64,000 nucleotides of DNA from Buttiauxella sp965119215 (GCA_965119215.1 CBCPKK010000018.1:88292-152291), one strand, 5' to 3'; numbered from the stretch's first letter, positions 17,724-27,058 are shown. Translations and numbers: made by a program. The notes: generated from the sequence alone by a model not told the origin.

Positions 17724-18921
17724 GTTTTTGCTCTGGCGCTGGAAAGCCATCGATCAGCATGGTCAGCTACAGCAAGGTGAATTACTGGCGGATGATGCAA
17801 TATCCGTCAGTGATCAACTGTTCAATGCCGATCTCCAGCTTTTACAGCTACGGAAAACATCACAGACACGACGAGGCTGCTGGCATATCCAGCAAAAAAT
17901 ACAAATTTTCCGCCAACTTGCGACACTACTTCAGGCGGGAATTTCTTTATCCGACGGGTTGTCGCTTATCGCGCAGCAGCACCCTTTTTGTGAATGGCGC
18001 GCATTGCTAAAAGACATTGAGCAACGCGTTTCTAACGGCACTCCCTTTTCAACTGCGTTACAGCAATGGTCTGGAATTTTTCCAGCCTTGTTCATTGCCC
18101 TGATTCATATTGGTGAGTTAACGGGGAAACTTGACGAGTGCTGCAAGAGGCTCGCTGACCAACAAGAAAAACTGCACCTGTTGCGTAAAAAAGTCATGAA
18201 GGCACTGCGTTATCCACTGTTTATTATGGTTGTCGCATTAGTTGTCACTATTGGGATGATGGGTTTTGTCCTGCCGGAGTTTGCCAATATCTACCGCTCT
18301 TTTAATGCACCGCTACCTGCCGTTACAGTGGCCGTAATGGCAATCTCAAACTGGGTGACAACGCAGGGACCCGGCTGGTTGCTGGCTGGCATCATGCTGT
18401 TGGCTTGTGTGTATTTTCTTCGGCAACGAAAACCTCACTGGCAAGAATACGAACAAAACCTGATGTTGCGCATTCCACTGGTTTCACCACTATGGCGTGG
18501 GCAAATCCTCAGCCAAATCTACACGACGTTATCACTCGCTCAACAGGCAGGTATTCCCTTGCTGCAAGGGCTTGGGGCTGTGGAAACCACATTGACGCAA
18601 CTGTTGTGGAAGAAAGTTATTTCGCAAATCAGCGCCCAAGTTACTCAGGGAATACCGCTTTGGCAGGCGCTTAGTGATAGCGGCCGATTCACACCGTTAT
18701 GCTGTCAGCTGGTGCGTATTGGGGAAGAATCTGGCGCTCTGGATTTGATGCTGGAAAAACTAGCGAGTTGGCATCATAACAATACTCAGGAACTGGCGGA
18801 TAATCTTGCCGCCGCTCTGGAACCGATAATGATGTTAGTGGTAGGGATAATTATTGGAACGCTGGTTATTGCGATGTATCTGCCTATTTTCCAGCTAGGG
18901 GATGCGATGAGTGCGGGATAG
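17716..18921 (+). CDS. hofC: Type IV pilus assembly inner-membrane protein HofC (PilC/GspF family)
   Basis: Platform protein of 401 residues with two repeated T2SS-F domains (about 65-185 and 265-385) and three hydrophobic segments near 165-190, 215-235 and 370-395. Characteristic motifs are FRQLATLLQAGISLSDGL and its repeat ISQIYTTLSLAQQAGIPLLQGL-like segment. The ATG at 17716 overlaps the end of hofB by 8 bases, consistent with translational coupling. Confidence 0.94.
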   Translation: MAKFLLWRWKAIDQHGQLQQGELLADDAISVSDQLFNADLQLLQLRKTSQTRRGCWHIQQKIQIFRQLATLLQAGISLSDGLSLIAQQHPFCEWRALLKDIEQRVSNGTPFSTALQQWSGIFPALFIALIHIGELTGKLDECCKRLADQQEKLHLLRKKVMKALRYPLFIMVVALVVTIGMMGFVLPEFANIYRSFNAPLPAVTVAVMAISNWVTTQGPGWLLAGIMLLACVYFLRQRKPHWQEYEQNLMLRIPLVSPLWRGQILSQIYTTLSLAQQAGIPLLQGLGAVETTLTQLLWKKVISQISAQVTQGIPLWQALSDSGRFTPLCCQLVRIGEESGALDLMLEKLASWHHNNTQELADNLAAALEPIMMLVVGIIIGTLVIAMYLPIFQLGDAMSAG

Positions 18922-18937
18922 TGACGAAGACGGAGAT

Positions 18938-18963
18938 AACGGCGCGGCCTGTGCCACGCCGTT
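18938..18963. terminator. Possible terminator between hofC and guaC
   Basis: AACGGCG and CGCCGTT form a stem with an inner GGC/GCC pair between the convergent genes. The T-tract is weak, so function is uncertain. Confidence 0.4.
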
Positions 18964-18971
18964 TAGATAGC

Positions 18972-20015
18972 TTAGAGGCTATTGAAAACGCGGTTTTCTT
19001 GCTCGGCAACACGAATGAACGTGGTGCGCTTGGTCAACTCTTTCAGGCGAGAAGCACCAACGTAAGTGCATGCAGAGCGCAATCCACCCAGAACGTCACG
19101 GACAGTGTTTTCCACAGGGCCACGCAATGCCAGCTTCACTGTTTTGCCTTCTGCTGCACGATATTGTGCAACGCCACCAACGTGGCGAGTCATTGCAGAC
19201 TCAGAGCTCATGCCATAGAACAGCATGAATTTCTCACCGTTTTCTTCAACAATGGTGCCGCCGCTCTCTTCATGACCTGCCAGCATACCGCCCAGCATCA
19301 CGAAGTCAGCGCCGCCGCCGAATGCTTTAGCAACATCGCCTGGCATGGTGCAGCCGCCATCGCTAACAATCTGGCCACCGAGGCCGTGAGCGGCATCAGC
19401 ACATTCAATAACAGCAGAAAGCTGCGGGTAGCCCACGCCAGTTTTCACGCGAGTGGTACATACAGAACCAGGGCCGATACCGACTTTAACGATGTCCGCA
19501 CCTGAAAGGATCAGTTCTTCGCACATTTCACCCGTGACGACGTTACCTGCACAGATAACTTTATCTGGCCACGCTTCACGCGCTTTAGACAAGAACTGAG
19601 TGAAGTGTTCGGAGTAGCCATTAGCCACGTCGATGCAGATAAATTGCAGTGCCGGATGAAGAGAAAGGATCTGTTTGGTTTTCAGGAAATCAGCATCGGA
19701 TGTGCCCGTTGAAACCATAACGTACTTCAGGGTGTCGTCTGAAGCAGACTTAACGAAGTTGCTCCACTCTTCTACAGAGTAGTGCTTATGAACAGCAGTG
19801 AGGATATCAAACGAGGCCAACGCCTGGGCCATACCGAAGGTGCCAACGGTGTCCATGTTAGCAGCAATGATCGGAACACCTGACCATGCAATACCGGAAT
19901 GTTTGAAAGTGAACTGGCGGTCAAGCTCTACATCAGAGCGGCTTTTCAGTGTGGAACGTTTTGGACGAATAAGAACGTCTTTAAAACCTAACTTCAAATC
20001 TTCTTCAATACGCAT
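18972..20015 (-). CDS. guaC: GMP reductase
   Basis: Converts GMP to IMP with NADPH, returning guanine nucleotides to the common purine pool. It has 347 residues, the same as E. coli GuaC. It is an IMPDH/GMPR TIM barrel with the catalytic-Cys loop GIGPGSVCTTR near 180-190 and the GGG-type phosphate loop (SDGGCTMPGDVAKAFGGGAD). I chose the ATG at 20013-20015 because it gives the family N terminus MRIEEDLKLGFKDVL. The frame extends 29 codons upstream without family similarity. Confidence 0.97.
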   Translation of the reverse strand: MRIEEDLKLGFKDVLIRPKRSTLKSRSDVELDRQFTFKHSGIAWSGVPIIAANMDTVGTFGMAQALASFDILTAVHKHYSVEEWSNFVKSASDDTLKYVMVSTGTSDADFLKTKQILSLHPALQFICIDVANGYSEHFTQFLSKAREAWPDKVICAGNVVTGEMCEELILSGADIVKVGIGPGSVCTTRVKTGVGYPQLSAVIECADAAHGLGGQIVSDGGCTMPGDVAKAFGGGADFVMLGGMLAGHEESGGTIVEENGEKFMLFYGMSSESAMTRHVGGVAQYRAAEGKTVKLALRGPVENTVRDVLGGLRSACTYVGASRLKELTKRTTFIRVAEQENRVFNSL

Positions 20016-20290
20016 GTTGCAGATTCCTGGGTCGAATGGCGAAGGACGCGTGAACGCAATTGGCAAAGTAACTACCAATTCCAGTGGTGTTATCATACGC
20101 ACTATTAATGCCGCTGCAAGACTGCGAAAACAGTCTTTTTTGCGCTACAATCGATGAAATTTACCTGAGCAACAGGAAATCGTAACGCGGGTGTCACTTT
20201 TCCCAGCGTAGCCGTACTTTCCTGAAAAACGCCAGGTGCAAGTAAGCTTTCTATCTCCTTGATGAAACGCAGATTTAAGGTCTAGTTTTT

Positions 20291-20911
20291 ATGGTTTATA
20301 CGGTGGCATTAACAGGTGGGATAGGCAGTGGCAAAAGTACTGTCGCTGATAACTTTTCCCGCTTAGGTATTACCGTTGTAGACGCAGACGTGATTGCGCG
20401 TCAGATTGTTGAGCCAGGACAGCCCGCTCTGAGCATTATTTCTGAGCATTTTGGTACTGAAATCCTCCTCCAGGATGGCACCCTTAATCGCCGGGTTCTT
20501 CGTGAAAAAATCTTTTCTTCCCCAGAACAGAAACAGTGGCTCAATGCACTACTACATCCCCTTATCCATCAGCGAACCCAAACTGAAATCAACCAGGCTG
20601 TTTCTCCTTACGTTTTGTGGGTTGTTCCTTTGTTAATTGAGAATAACCTACAACAAAAGGCCAATCGTGTGCTGGTTGTTGATGTCTCGCCAGAAGTGCA
20701 AATTGCACGTACTATTGCGCGCGATAAAGTCAGTCGCCAACATGTGCAACAAATCCTTGCAGCGCAAGCGACACGCGAGGCACGGTTGAGCGCCGCCGAT
20801 GATGTAATTAATAATGATGGTGCCCCTGCACAGGTGGCCGCACATGTTGACCGTCTGCATCGCCAGTATCTGGAACTGGCGTCCCAGGCCGCACAGCAGG
20901 AAAACGAATAA
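20291..20911 (+). CDS. coaE: Dephospho-CoA kinase
   Basis: Phosphorylates the ribose 3'-hydroxyl of dephospho-CoA in the last step of coenzyme A synthesis. It has 206 residues, with the P-loop GGIGSGKST at 9-17, DADVIARQ near 32-39 and the lid region TREARL near 158. It heads the set coaE-zapD-yacG. The coaE stop shares one base with the zapD ATG (TAATG). Confidence 0.97.
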   Translation: MVYTVALTGGIGSGKSTVADNFSRLGITVVDADVIARQIVEPGQPALSIISEHFGTEILLQDGTLNRRVLREKIFSSPEQKQWLNALLHPLIHQRTQTEINQAVSPYVLWVVPLLIENNLQQKANRVLVVDVSPEVQIARTIARDKVSRQHVQQILAAQATREARLSAADDVINNDGAPAQVAAHVDRLHRQYLELASQAAQQENE

Positions 20912-21654
20912 TGAGCACCCAGATTCTTTTTGAGCACCCACTGAATGAAAAAATGCGTACCTGGTTGCGTATCGAGTTCCTAATCCAACAACTCGAAAGT
21001 TCATTACCGGTGAATGAAACCTCCAAAGCACTTCATTTTTTCCGCAACGTCGGTGACCTGCTCGATGTCTTTGAGCGGGGAGAAATTCGTACAGATATTC
21101 TCAAAGACCTGGAGCGTCAACAGCGTAAATTATTGAACTGGTCTGAAGTCCCTGGTGTGGATATGCAGCGGATTGACTCACTGCGCAGCCAACTCAAAGA
21201 ACGAGGCAGTGTTTTAATGGCGGCACCGCGCCTGGGGCAATCTCTACGTGAAGATCGCTTAATCGCACTAGTTCGTCAGCGCCTTAGCATTCCTGGCGGC
21301 TGTTGTAGCTTTGATTTACCGACATTACATATCTGGCTGTATTCGCCGCAGGAACAGCGTGATGCGCAAATCAATAATTGGCTGGCGAGTTTGCAGCCGT
21401 TAAAACAGGCATTGGATTTATTGCTGGATGTTATTCGTAATTCTGCGCCATTACGTAAGCACACGAGCCTGAACGGTTTTTATCAGGACAACGGGGATGA
21501 CGCCGATCTGCTGCGTTTACAGTTAGATCTTTCTGCGCAGCTGTACCCTCAGGTTTCGGGTCATAAAAGCCGTTTTGCGATCCGTTTCTTACCACTCGAT
21601 AGCGAAAACGGAATCATCCCTGAGCGTCTCGATTTTGAGCTGGCATGCTGTTAA
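20911..21654 (+). CDS. zapD: Cell division protein ZapD (FtsZ-bundling factor)
   Basis: Cytoplasmic protein of 247 residues that binds the FtsZ C terminus and bundles filaments. It is colinear with E. coli ZapD, including the well-conserved LIALVRQRLSIPGGCCSFDL and the C-terminal GHKSRFAIRF...FELACC. It starts at the overlap with coaE. Its location next to coaE and yacG matches other enterobacteria. Confidence 0.95.
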   Translation: MSTQILFEHPLNEKMRTWLRIEFLIQQLESSLPVNETSKALHFFRNVGDLLDVFERGEIRTDILKDLERQQRKLLNWSEVPGVDMQRIDSLRSQLKERGSVLMAAPRLGQSLREDRLIALVRQRLSIPGGCCSFDLPTLHIWLYSPQEQRDAQINNWLASLQPLKQALDLLLDVIRNSAPLRKHTSLNGFYQDNGDDADLLRLQLDLSAQLYPQVSGHKSRFAIRFLPLDSENGIIPERLDFELACC

Positions 21655-21663
21655 GGAGCAAAT

Positions 21664-21861
21664 ATGTCTGAAACTACCAAAGTAAACTGCCCTGGCTGCG
21701 GTAAAATCGTTATCTGGAATGAAACCAGCCCGTATCGCCCATTTTGCTGCAAGCGCTGCCAACTGATTGATTTAGGTGAATGGGCCGCCGAGGAAAAACG
21801 CATTGCAAGCAGCGGCGACCTGTCTGAAAGTGAAGGCTGGAGTGAAGAAGATCAGCGTTAA
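21664..21861 (+). CDS. yacG: DNA gyrase inhibitor YacG
   Basis: Small zinc protein of 65 residues. Cys9, Cys12, Cys28 and Cys32 form the C-x2-C...C-x3-C site, followed by IDLGEWAAEE and an acidic tail. E. coli YacG binds GyrB and inhibits gyrase. A GGAG ribosome site precedes the ATG by 6 bases. Its TAA overlaps that of the convergent mutT inside GTTAAC. Confidence 0.95.
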   Translation: MSETTKVNCPGCGKIVIWNETSPYRPFCCKRCQLIDLGEWAAEEKRIASSGDLSESEGWSEEDQR

Positions 21862-22247
21862 CGTTGCTGTAATTTGCTGATAACAGGTTCATTAGCTGGT
21901 GGAAAATCTGCGGCCACCAGCGCATTTTGCGCAATCCATCTTCCCGGTTGCCCTTCTTTGCCCCACGGCTCGCCTTCCCAACTTTCGACTATAAAAAACC
22001 ACAGCGTCACGTGTCTGTCCGGAAACTCATAAGACAATTTATCGAACAGAGAAAACTCTGTCGCCGTTATGCCTGTTTCTTCCTGAAGCTCGCGAACCAG
22101 TGCCTGCTCCGGCGTTTCATCAACCTCAATTTTCCCACCAGGAAATTCAAGCTTATTAGCCATGTGGGCATCTGCTGCTCGTTGAGTGATAAAAATCTCA
22201 CCCTGCGGGTTACGAATGATACCAACGGCGATTTTTAATTGTTTCAT
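21858..22247 (-). CDS. mutT: 8-oxo-dGTP diphosphatase MutT
   Basis: Nudix hydrolase of 129 residues that removes 8-oxo-dGTP from the nucleotide pool and so prevents A:T to C:G mutations. The Nudix box runs from Gly38 (G-x5-E-x7-REL-x-EE-x-G), with Glu53, Glu56 and Glu57 as metal ligands. It lies downstream of secA on the same strand, separated from it by a terminator, and converges on yacG. Confidence 0.96.
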   Translation of the reverse strand: MKQLKIAVGIIRNPQGEIFITQRAADAHMANKLEFPGGKIEVDETPEQALVRELQEETGITATEFSLFDKLSYEFPDRHVTLWFFIVESWEGEPWGKEGQPGRWIAQNALVAADFPPANEPVISKLQQR

Positions 22248-22268
22248 TTTTGTTCAGGCGCTCCATAG

Positions 22269-22294
22269 AAAAAAGGCGCAGCAAGCTGCGCCTT
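22269..22294 (-). terminator. Terminator between secA and mutT
   Basis: AAGGCGCAGC, loop TT (AA on plus), GCTGCGCCTT. On the minus strand the stem ends in a run of Ts (22269-22274). It sits 19 bases past the secA stop and would limit read-through into mutT. Confidence 0.85.
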
Positions 22295-22312
22295 CGTCGA
22301 CAATTTACGTTC

Positions 22313-25018
22313 TTAGTTCAAACGGCCATGACACTGTTTGTATTTTTTACCAGAACCGCATGGGCACGGATCGTTACGACCCACTTTGCGCTCACCCGTT
22401 TCAGCTGCCAGTTCTTCAGCAGCAAGCGTGTCAGCATCCTGATGGCTCAGTTGCTGCATCTGCGCCAGACGATCGGCTTCTTCACGGCGCTGTTGCTCCA
22501 TTGCCTCGACTTCTTCAGGCATACGAACCTGCACTTTGCTCAGCGTACTGATCACTTCATATTTCAGCGCTTCAAGCATGGAAGCAAACATAGCAAAGGA
22601 TTCACGCTTGTATTCTTGCTTAGGATCTTTCTGCGCGTAACCACGTAAGTGGATACCCTGACGCAGATAATCCATCGCTGCCAGGTGCTCTTTCCACAGT
22701 GAGTCCAGAGTCTGCAGCATGACGCCTTTTTCGAAATGACGCATCATTTCAATGCCAACCACTTCTTCCTTACGCTTATACACTTCGATAGCGTTTTGCA
22801 AAATTCGCTCGCGCAGAGTTTCTTCGTGCAGTTCAGGCTCTTTATCCAGCCACTCTTTAATTGGCAGCTCGAGGTCAAAGTCGTTTTTCAGGCGCTCTTC
22901 CAGGCCTTCAACATCCCACATTTCTTCCAGTGATTGCGGTGGAATGTGCGCATCGATAGTCACTTTAAAGACATCTTCGCGGATGCTGTTGATAGTTTCG
23001 CTAACGTCGCTCACATCCAACAATTCGTTACGCTGGCTGTAGATTGCGCGACGCTGGTCGTTTGCCACATCATCGTATTCAAGAAGCTGTTTACGGATAT
23101 CAAAGTTACGGCTTTCAACTTTACGCTGTGCGTTAGCAATTGCTTTGGTTACCCATGGGTGTTCAATAGCTTCGCCTGGTTTCATACCCAGTTTACGCAT
23201 CATGCCTGAAACGCGATCGGACGCGAAAATACGCATCAGGGAATCTTCCATCGACAGGTAGAAACGAGATGAACCCGCATCCCCCTGACGGCCAGAACGA
23301 CCACGTAACTGGTTATCGATACGGCGTGATTCATGACGCTCTGTACCAATGATGTGCAGACCACCAGAAGTCAGAACCGCATCATGGCGGATTTGCCAGT
23401 CAGCTTTAATCTGCGCAATTTGTTCAGGCGTTGGGTTTTCAAGCTCAGCAACTTCTGCCTGCCAGCTACCACCCAATACGATATCCGTACCACGGCCTGC
23501 CATGTTCGTTGCAATGGTCACCGCAGCAGGGTAACCCGCTTGAGCAACAATTCCTGCTTCGTTGGCGTGGAATTTGGCGTTCAGAACGTTGTGTTTGATA
23601 CCAGCTTTAGTCAGCTCAGCAGAGACGACTTCGGATTTCTCGATAGAAATCGTACCCACCAATACTGGCTGGCCGTTGGCTGTACGCTCTTTAATGTCTT
23701 CGATAATCGCGCCAATCTTGTCTACTTCAGTCATATAGACCAAATCAGGCATGTCTTTACGAATCATTGGGCGGTTAGTTGGCACAACGATGGTATCGAG
23801 CTTATAAATAGAGCTGAATTCAAACGCTTCGGTATCTGCAGTACCCGTCATACCGGCCAGTTTTTCATACAGGCGGAAGTAGTTCTGGAAAGTGATGGAT
23901 GCCAGGGTCTGGTTTTCATTCTGAATATCGACGCATTCTTTGGCTTCGACTGCCTGGTGCAGGCCATCAGACCAACGACGACCTTGCATGGTACGGCCAG
24001 TATGTTCATCAACGATGATAACTTCGCCGTCTTTCACGATGTAGTCAACGTCACGGGTGAACAGTACGTGCGCGCGCAGTGCGGCAGTTACGTGGTGCAT
24101 CAACATAATGTTGGTTGGCGAGTAAAGTGACTCCCCTTCTTCCATGATGCCTTCACGTACCAGCAGTTCTTCAACCAGTACCAGACCGCGTTCAGTAATG
24201 TTTACCTGACGAGATTTTTCGTCCACGGAGAAGTGGCCTTCACCCTGGAAAGTATCTGAATCTTCTTTTTCCTGACGGATCAGGCTTGGGATGATTTTGT
24301 TTACTTTCTTATACATCTCGGAGCTGTCTTCAGCGGGGCCGGAGATGATAAGCGGGGTACGCGCTTCATCGATAAGAATTGAGTCAACCTCATCCACCAA
24401 CGCGTAATGAAGTTTACGCTGAACACGTTCTTCAGGGCTGAACGCCATGTTGTCGCGCAGGTAGTCAAAGCCGTATTCGTTGTTGGTACCGTAAGTAATG
24501 TCAGCAGCATAAGCTTCGCGCTTTGCAGGTGCTGGCATGTTAGGCAAGTTGATACCCACGCTTAAACCCAGGTATTCAAACAACGGACGGTTGTTTTCAG
24601 CATCACGCTGGGCCAGGTAGTCGTTCACGGTAACAACGTGAACACCACGGCCACTCAAGGCATTCAGATAAGCAGGCAGGGTCGCAGTCAGCGTTTTACC
24701 TTCACCGGTACGCATTTCTGCGATACAGCGATCGTTGAGTACCATACCGCCAAGCAGCTGTACGTCGAAGTGACGCATACCGAAAACACGCTTACTGGCT
24801 TCACGAACCACAGCGAAAGCCTCTGGAATCAGATTTTCCAACACTTCGCCTTTTGCAAGACGCGCGCGGAACTCGCCAGTTTTTGCTTTCAGCTCATCAT
24901 CGGAAAGTTTTTCAATTTCCGGTTCCATGCTGTTAATCAGGGTGACAACTTTACGCATACGACGCAGAGTGCGGTCGTTACGACTACCAAAAACTTTAGT
25001 TAATAATTTGATTAGCAT
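22313..25018 (-). CDS. secA: Preprotein translocase ATPase SecA
   Basis: Motor of the Sec pathway, 901 residues, the E. coli length. It pushes unfolded preproteins through SecYEG at the inner membrane. Visible are Walker A MRTGEGKTLT near 102-111, the DEAD-like DEVDSILIDEARTP, helicase motif VTIATNMAGRGTDI near 500, QLRGRSGRQGD, and the C-terminal zinc-binding CPCGSGKKYKQCHG, which also contacts SecB. It is co-transcribed behind secM, which adjusts its translation. Confidence 0.98.
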   Translation of the reverse strand: MLIKLLTKVFGSRNDRTLRRMRKVVTLINSMEPEIEKLSDDELKAKTGEFRARLAKGEVLENLIPEAFAVVREASKRVFGMRHFDVQLLGGMVLNDRCIAEMRTGEGKTLTATLPAYLNALSGRGVHVVTVNDYLAQRDAENNRPLFEYLGLSVGINLPNMPAPAKREAYAADITYGTNNEYGFDYLRDNMAFSPEERVQRKLHYALVDEVDSILIDEARTPLIISGPAEDSSEMYKKVNKIIPSLIRQEKEDSDTFQGEGHFSVDEKSRQVNITERGLVLVEELLVREGIMEEGESLYSPTNIMLMHHVTAALRAHVLFTRDVDYIVKDGEVIIVDEHTGRTMQGRRWSDGLHQAVEAKECVDIQNENQTLASITFQNYFRLYEKLAGMTGTADTEAFEFSSIYKLDTIVVPTNRPMIRKDMPDLVYMTEVDKIGAIIEDIKERTANGQPVLVGTISIEKSEVVSAELTKAGIKHNVLNAKFHANEAGIVAQAGYPAAVTIATNMAGRGTDIVLGGSWQAEVAELENPTPEQIAQIKADWQIRHDAVLTSGGLHIIGTERHESRRIDNQLRGRSGRQGDAGSSRFYLSMEDSLMRIFASDRVSGMMRKLGMKPGEAIEHPWVTKAIANAQRKVESRNFDIRKQLLEYDDVANDQRRAIYSQRNELLDVSDVSETINSIREDVFKVTIDAHIPPQSLEEMWDVEGLEERLKNDFDLELPIKEWLDKEPELHEETLRERILQNAIEVYKRKEEVVGIEMMRHFEKGVMLQTLDSLWKEHLAAMDYLRQGIHLRGYAQKDPKQEYKRESFAMFASMLEALKYEVISTLSKVQVRMPEEVEAMEQQRREEADRLAQMQQLSHQDADTLAAEELAAETGERKVGRNDPCPCGSGKKYKQCHGRLN

Positions 25019-25084
25019 AATAAATTCTCAAACGCCTACCATCTGGGCAGAGCTAAAATAATGTTATAATTAAAGGAAGTGAAC

Positions 25085-25591
25085 TTAGCTGAAGCGTTGA
25101 GGACCAGCGCGGATACCATGAACCTGGCTAATCCAAATGGCAGGGCTGAAAGTCTCGACAGCAGGGGGCTGCCAAAGCGCGATATTGCGTACGATTACAG
25201 GCGGTTTGCTTTCCTGGGTAAGAAGCGCGCTGAGCGTATCGAGTAAGGCGAGTTTTTGTGCCTGTAGAGGCAAACTCTCCTGGGCTATTGGCAGCGTTTG
25301 TGGTGCCATAGCAAAAGAAAGGTGGCGAATAACTGTGCGAATAGCGTGCTGATGCCAGTAATCGACACTAAATGATGGTCGCCGGGTACTTTCCTGCAAT
25401 AATGCCAGACTGTTGAAGCTGACCTTGTTGAGGTAATCGTGGCTGCTGGTAGACGTTTCCGCAGGCGCCGTTGGCTCGGTATTTTGGCTAAGCGCAGGCA
25501 TGCCAAAACTTGCCGCGACCATCCCCAATATGAGATGCGGCCAGAAATAACGTCTGCCAAACTGTCGCCAACGATTTAGAATACCAATCAC
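25085..25591 (-). CDS. secM: Secretion monitor SecM with ribosome arrest peptide
   Basis: Encodes 168 residues. The long signal peptide (FGRRYFWPHLILGMVAAS) directs export. The C-terminal arrest sequence is F148-SPAI-WI-SQVH-GIRAGP164, matching F-x4-WI-x4-GIRAGP exactly. Stalling at the final Pro when export is slow opens the secA ribosome site; SecA pulling relieves it. The start codon is GTG at 25589-25591, as in E. coli, because the family N terminus begins there. The middle of the protein is shorter and diverged, as usual. The start is only 22 bases from the start of the divergent DUF721 gene. Confidence 0.96.
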   Translation of the reverse strand: MIGILNRWRQFGRRYFWPHLILGMVAASFGMPALSQNTEPTAPAETSTSSHDYLNKVSFNSLALLQESTRRPSFSVDYWHQHAIRTVIRHLSFAMAPQTLPIAQESLPLQAQKLALLDTLSALLTQESKPPVIVRNIALWQPPAVETFSPAIWISQVHGIRAGPQRFS

Positions 25592-25613
25592 TTTATCCGC
25601 CGGAGCATTATGT

Positions 25614-26132
25614 ATGCGTGATAGTCGCCCACAATCTTTAGATCATTTGTTCGATGATGCTGGTGCCGAAAGCGTGTTGCAAAACGTACAGCAACGCGCC
25701 ACTGCGCTACTTCGGCTCAACAGGGCTGTGAAAGGGATATTACCCGCTCAACTGCATCCCTGGTGCCGGGTAGCAAACTTCCGACAAGGCATTCTCGTAC
25801 TTGAAACTGCAAATGCTAGCTGGCTGATGCGCTTACGCTATGAACAAGCCACGCTACTGAGTGCATTACGAGCACAAATATTACCATCATTGACATCAAT
25901 CGACATCAGGATTAATCCATCACTGGCTGCAATTGGGCAAGAATCCGTACAAGAAAACAGCATTCAGACAATGAAGGGTAAAACTGAAGGGGTTAACAGG
26001 GTTCTGAGCCAACAAAGTGCAGAGGCATTAAGAATGGTGGCTGAACGTAGCCCAGAGAAATTGAAGGCAATAATAGAACGACTGGCGTCATTGGCCGGAG
26101 AGAGTACCAATAAAACCAGTCGTAATAAATAA
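25614..26132 (+). CDS. DUF721 (DciA-family) protein
   Basis: Encodes 172 residues. The first 100 residues fit the DUF721/DciA domain: ATALLRLNRAVKGILPAQL, a WCRVANFRQGILVLETANASWLMRLRYEQ beta-hairpin-type core, then LRAQILPSL. A divergent C-terminal tail includes EALRMVAERSPEKLKAIIERLASL. DciA proteins operate the replicative helicase in many bacteria. Enterobacteria mainly use DnaC, so this copy may be a relic or specialised. Ribosome site CGGAG lies 8 bases before the ATG. The gene runs against both neighbours: 22 bases divergent from secM and 8 bases convergent with lpxC. Confidence 0.8.
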   Translation: MRDSRPQSLDHLFDDAGAESVLQNVQQRATALLRLNRAVKGILPAQLHPWCRVANFRQGILVLETANASWLMRLRYEQATLLSALRAQILPSLTSIDIRINPSLAAIGQESVQENSIQTMKGKTEGVNRVLSQQSAEALRMVAERSPEKLKAIIERLASLAGESTNKTSRNK

Positions 26133-26140
26133 TTCTGGTG

Positions 26141-27058
26141 TTATGCCAGAACCATTGTCGGTGCTTTGAACGCTAACGGAAGTTCGGCATCGTCTTCGAA
26201 GGTTGCCCATTCCCAGGCTTCCTGCTTCGCCAGAACTGCCTGAAGCAATTTGTTATTCAATGCATGACCAGACTTATAGGCGGTAAACGCGCCGATAATG
26301 TTGTGGCCGCACATGAACAAGTCACCAATTGCGTCGAGCATTTTGTGACGAACAAATTCATCTTCAAAACGCAGGCCGTCTTCGTTCAGTACGCGATAAT
26401 CGTCAACAACGATGGCACAATCGAAGCTGCCGCCCAGGCACAAACCACGGGACTGCAGATATTCGATATCACGCATGAAACCGAAGGTACGAGCACGACT
26501 GATCTGGCGCATAAATGCGTCTGCAGAGAAGTTCATGCTGTAGCGTTGGGTACTTGCATCAATCGCCGGGTGGTTAAAGTCGATGGTGAAATCCAACGAG
26601 AAACCATTGTACGGCTTGAATTCAGCCCATTTGTCGCCATCTTCAACGCGAACCGTTTCTTTGACGCGAACAAATTTCTTCGCACAGTTTAATTCGTCAA
26701 TCCCGGCATCAAGCAGCAGGTAAACGAATGGCGCTGCACTGCCGTCCATGATTGGGATTTCTGGGGCATTGACTTCAATAATGATGTTATCAATACCTAA
26801 TCCCGCAAGGGCGGCATTCAAATGTTCAACGGTAGAAATCCGCACATCGTGCTCGTTCACCAGGCAAGTACAGAGCATGGTATCACGCACAGATTTGGCA
26901 TCTGCCGGAAAATCTACCGGAGGATTCAAGTCGGTGCGACGATAGATGACCCCGGTATTTGCCGGCGCAGGGCGCAACGTCAGTGTGACTTTTTTGCCGG
27001 TATGTAAACCGACGCCAGTCGCCTGAACGATACGTTTAAGTGTCCTTTGTTTGATCAT
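26141..27058 (-). CDS. lpxC: UDP-3-O-acyl-N-acetylglucosamine deacetylase LpxC
   Basis: Zinc enzyme of 305 residues that carries out the committed step of lipid A synthesis. Visible are the zinc-ligand regions STVEHLNAA (near 75-83) and RHKMLDAIGDL (near 237-247), and the catalytic IPIMDGSAAPF near 91-101. The C-terminal tail ends in LAFKAPTMVLA, the FtsH degradation signal type, so FtsH control is likely. It is the last gene of the dcw cluster, 100 bp behind ftsZ. Confidence 0.97.
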   Translation of the reverse strand: MIKQRTLKRIVQATGVGLHTGKKVTLTLRPAPANTGVIYRRTDLNPPVDFPADAKSVRDTMLCTCLVNEHDVRISTVEHLNAALAGLGIDNIIIEVNAPEIPIMDGSAAPFVYLLLDAGIDELNCAKKFVRVKETVRVEDGDKWAEFKPYNGFSLDFTIDFNHPAIDASTQRYSMNFSADAFMRQISRARTFGFMRDIEYLQSRGLCLGGSFDCAIVVDDYRVLNEDGLRFEDEFVRHKMLDAIGDLFMCGHNIIGAFTAYKSGHALNNKLLQAVLAKQEAWEWATFEDDAELPLAFKAPTMVLA

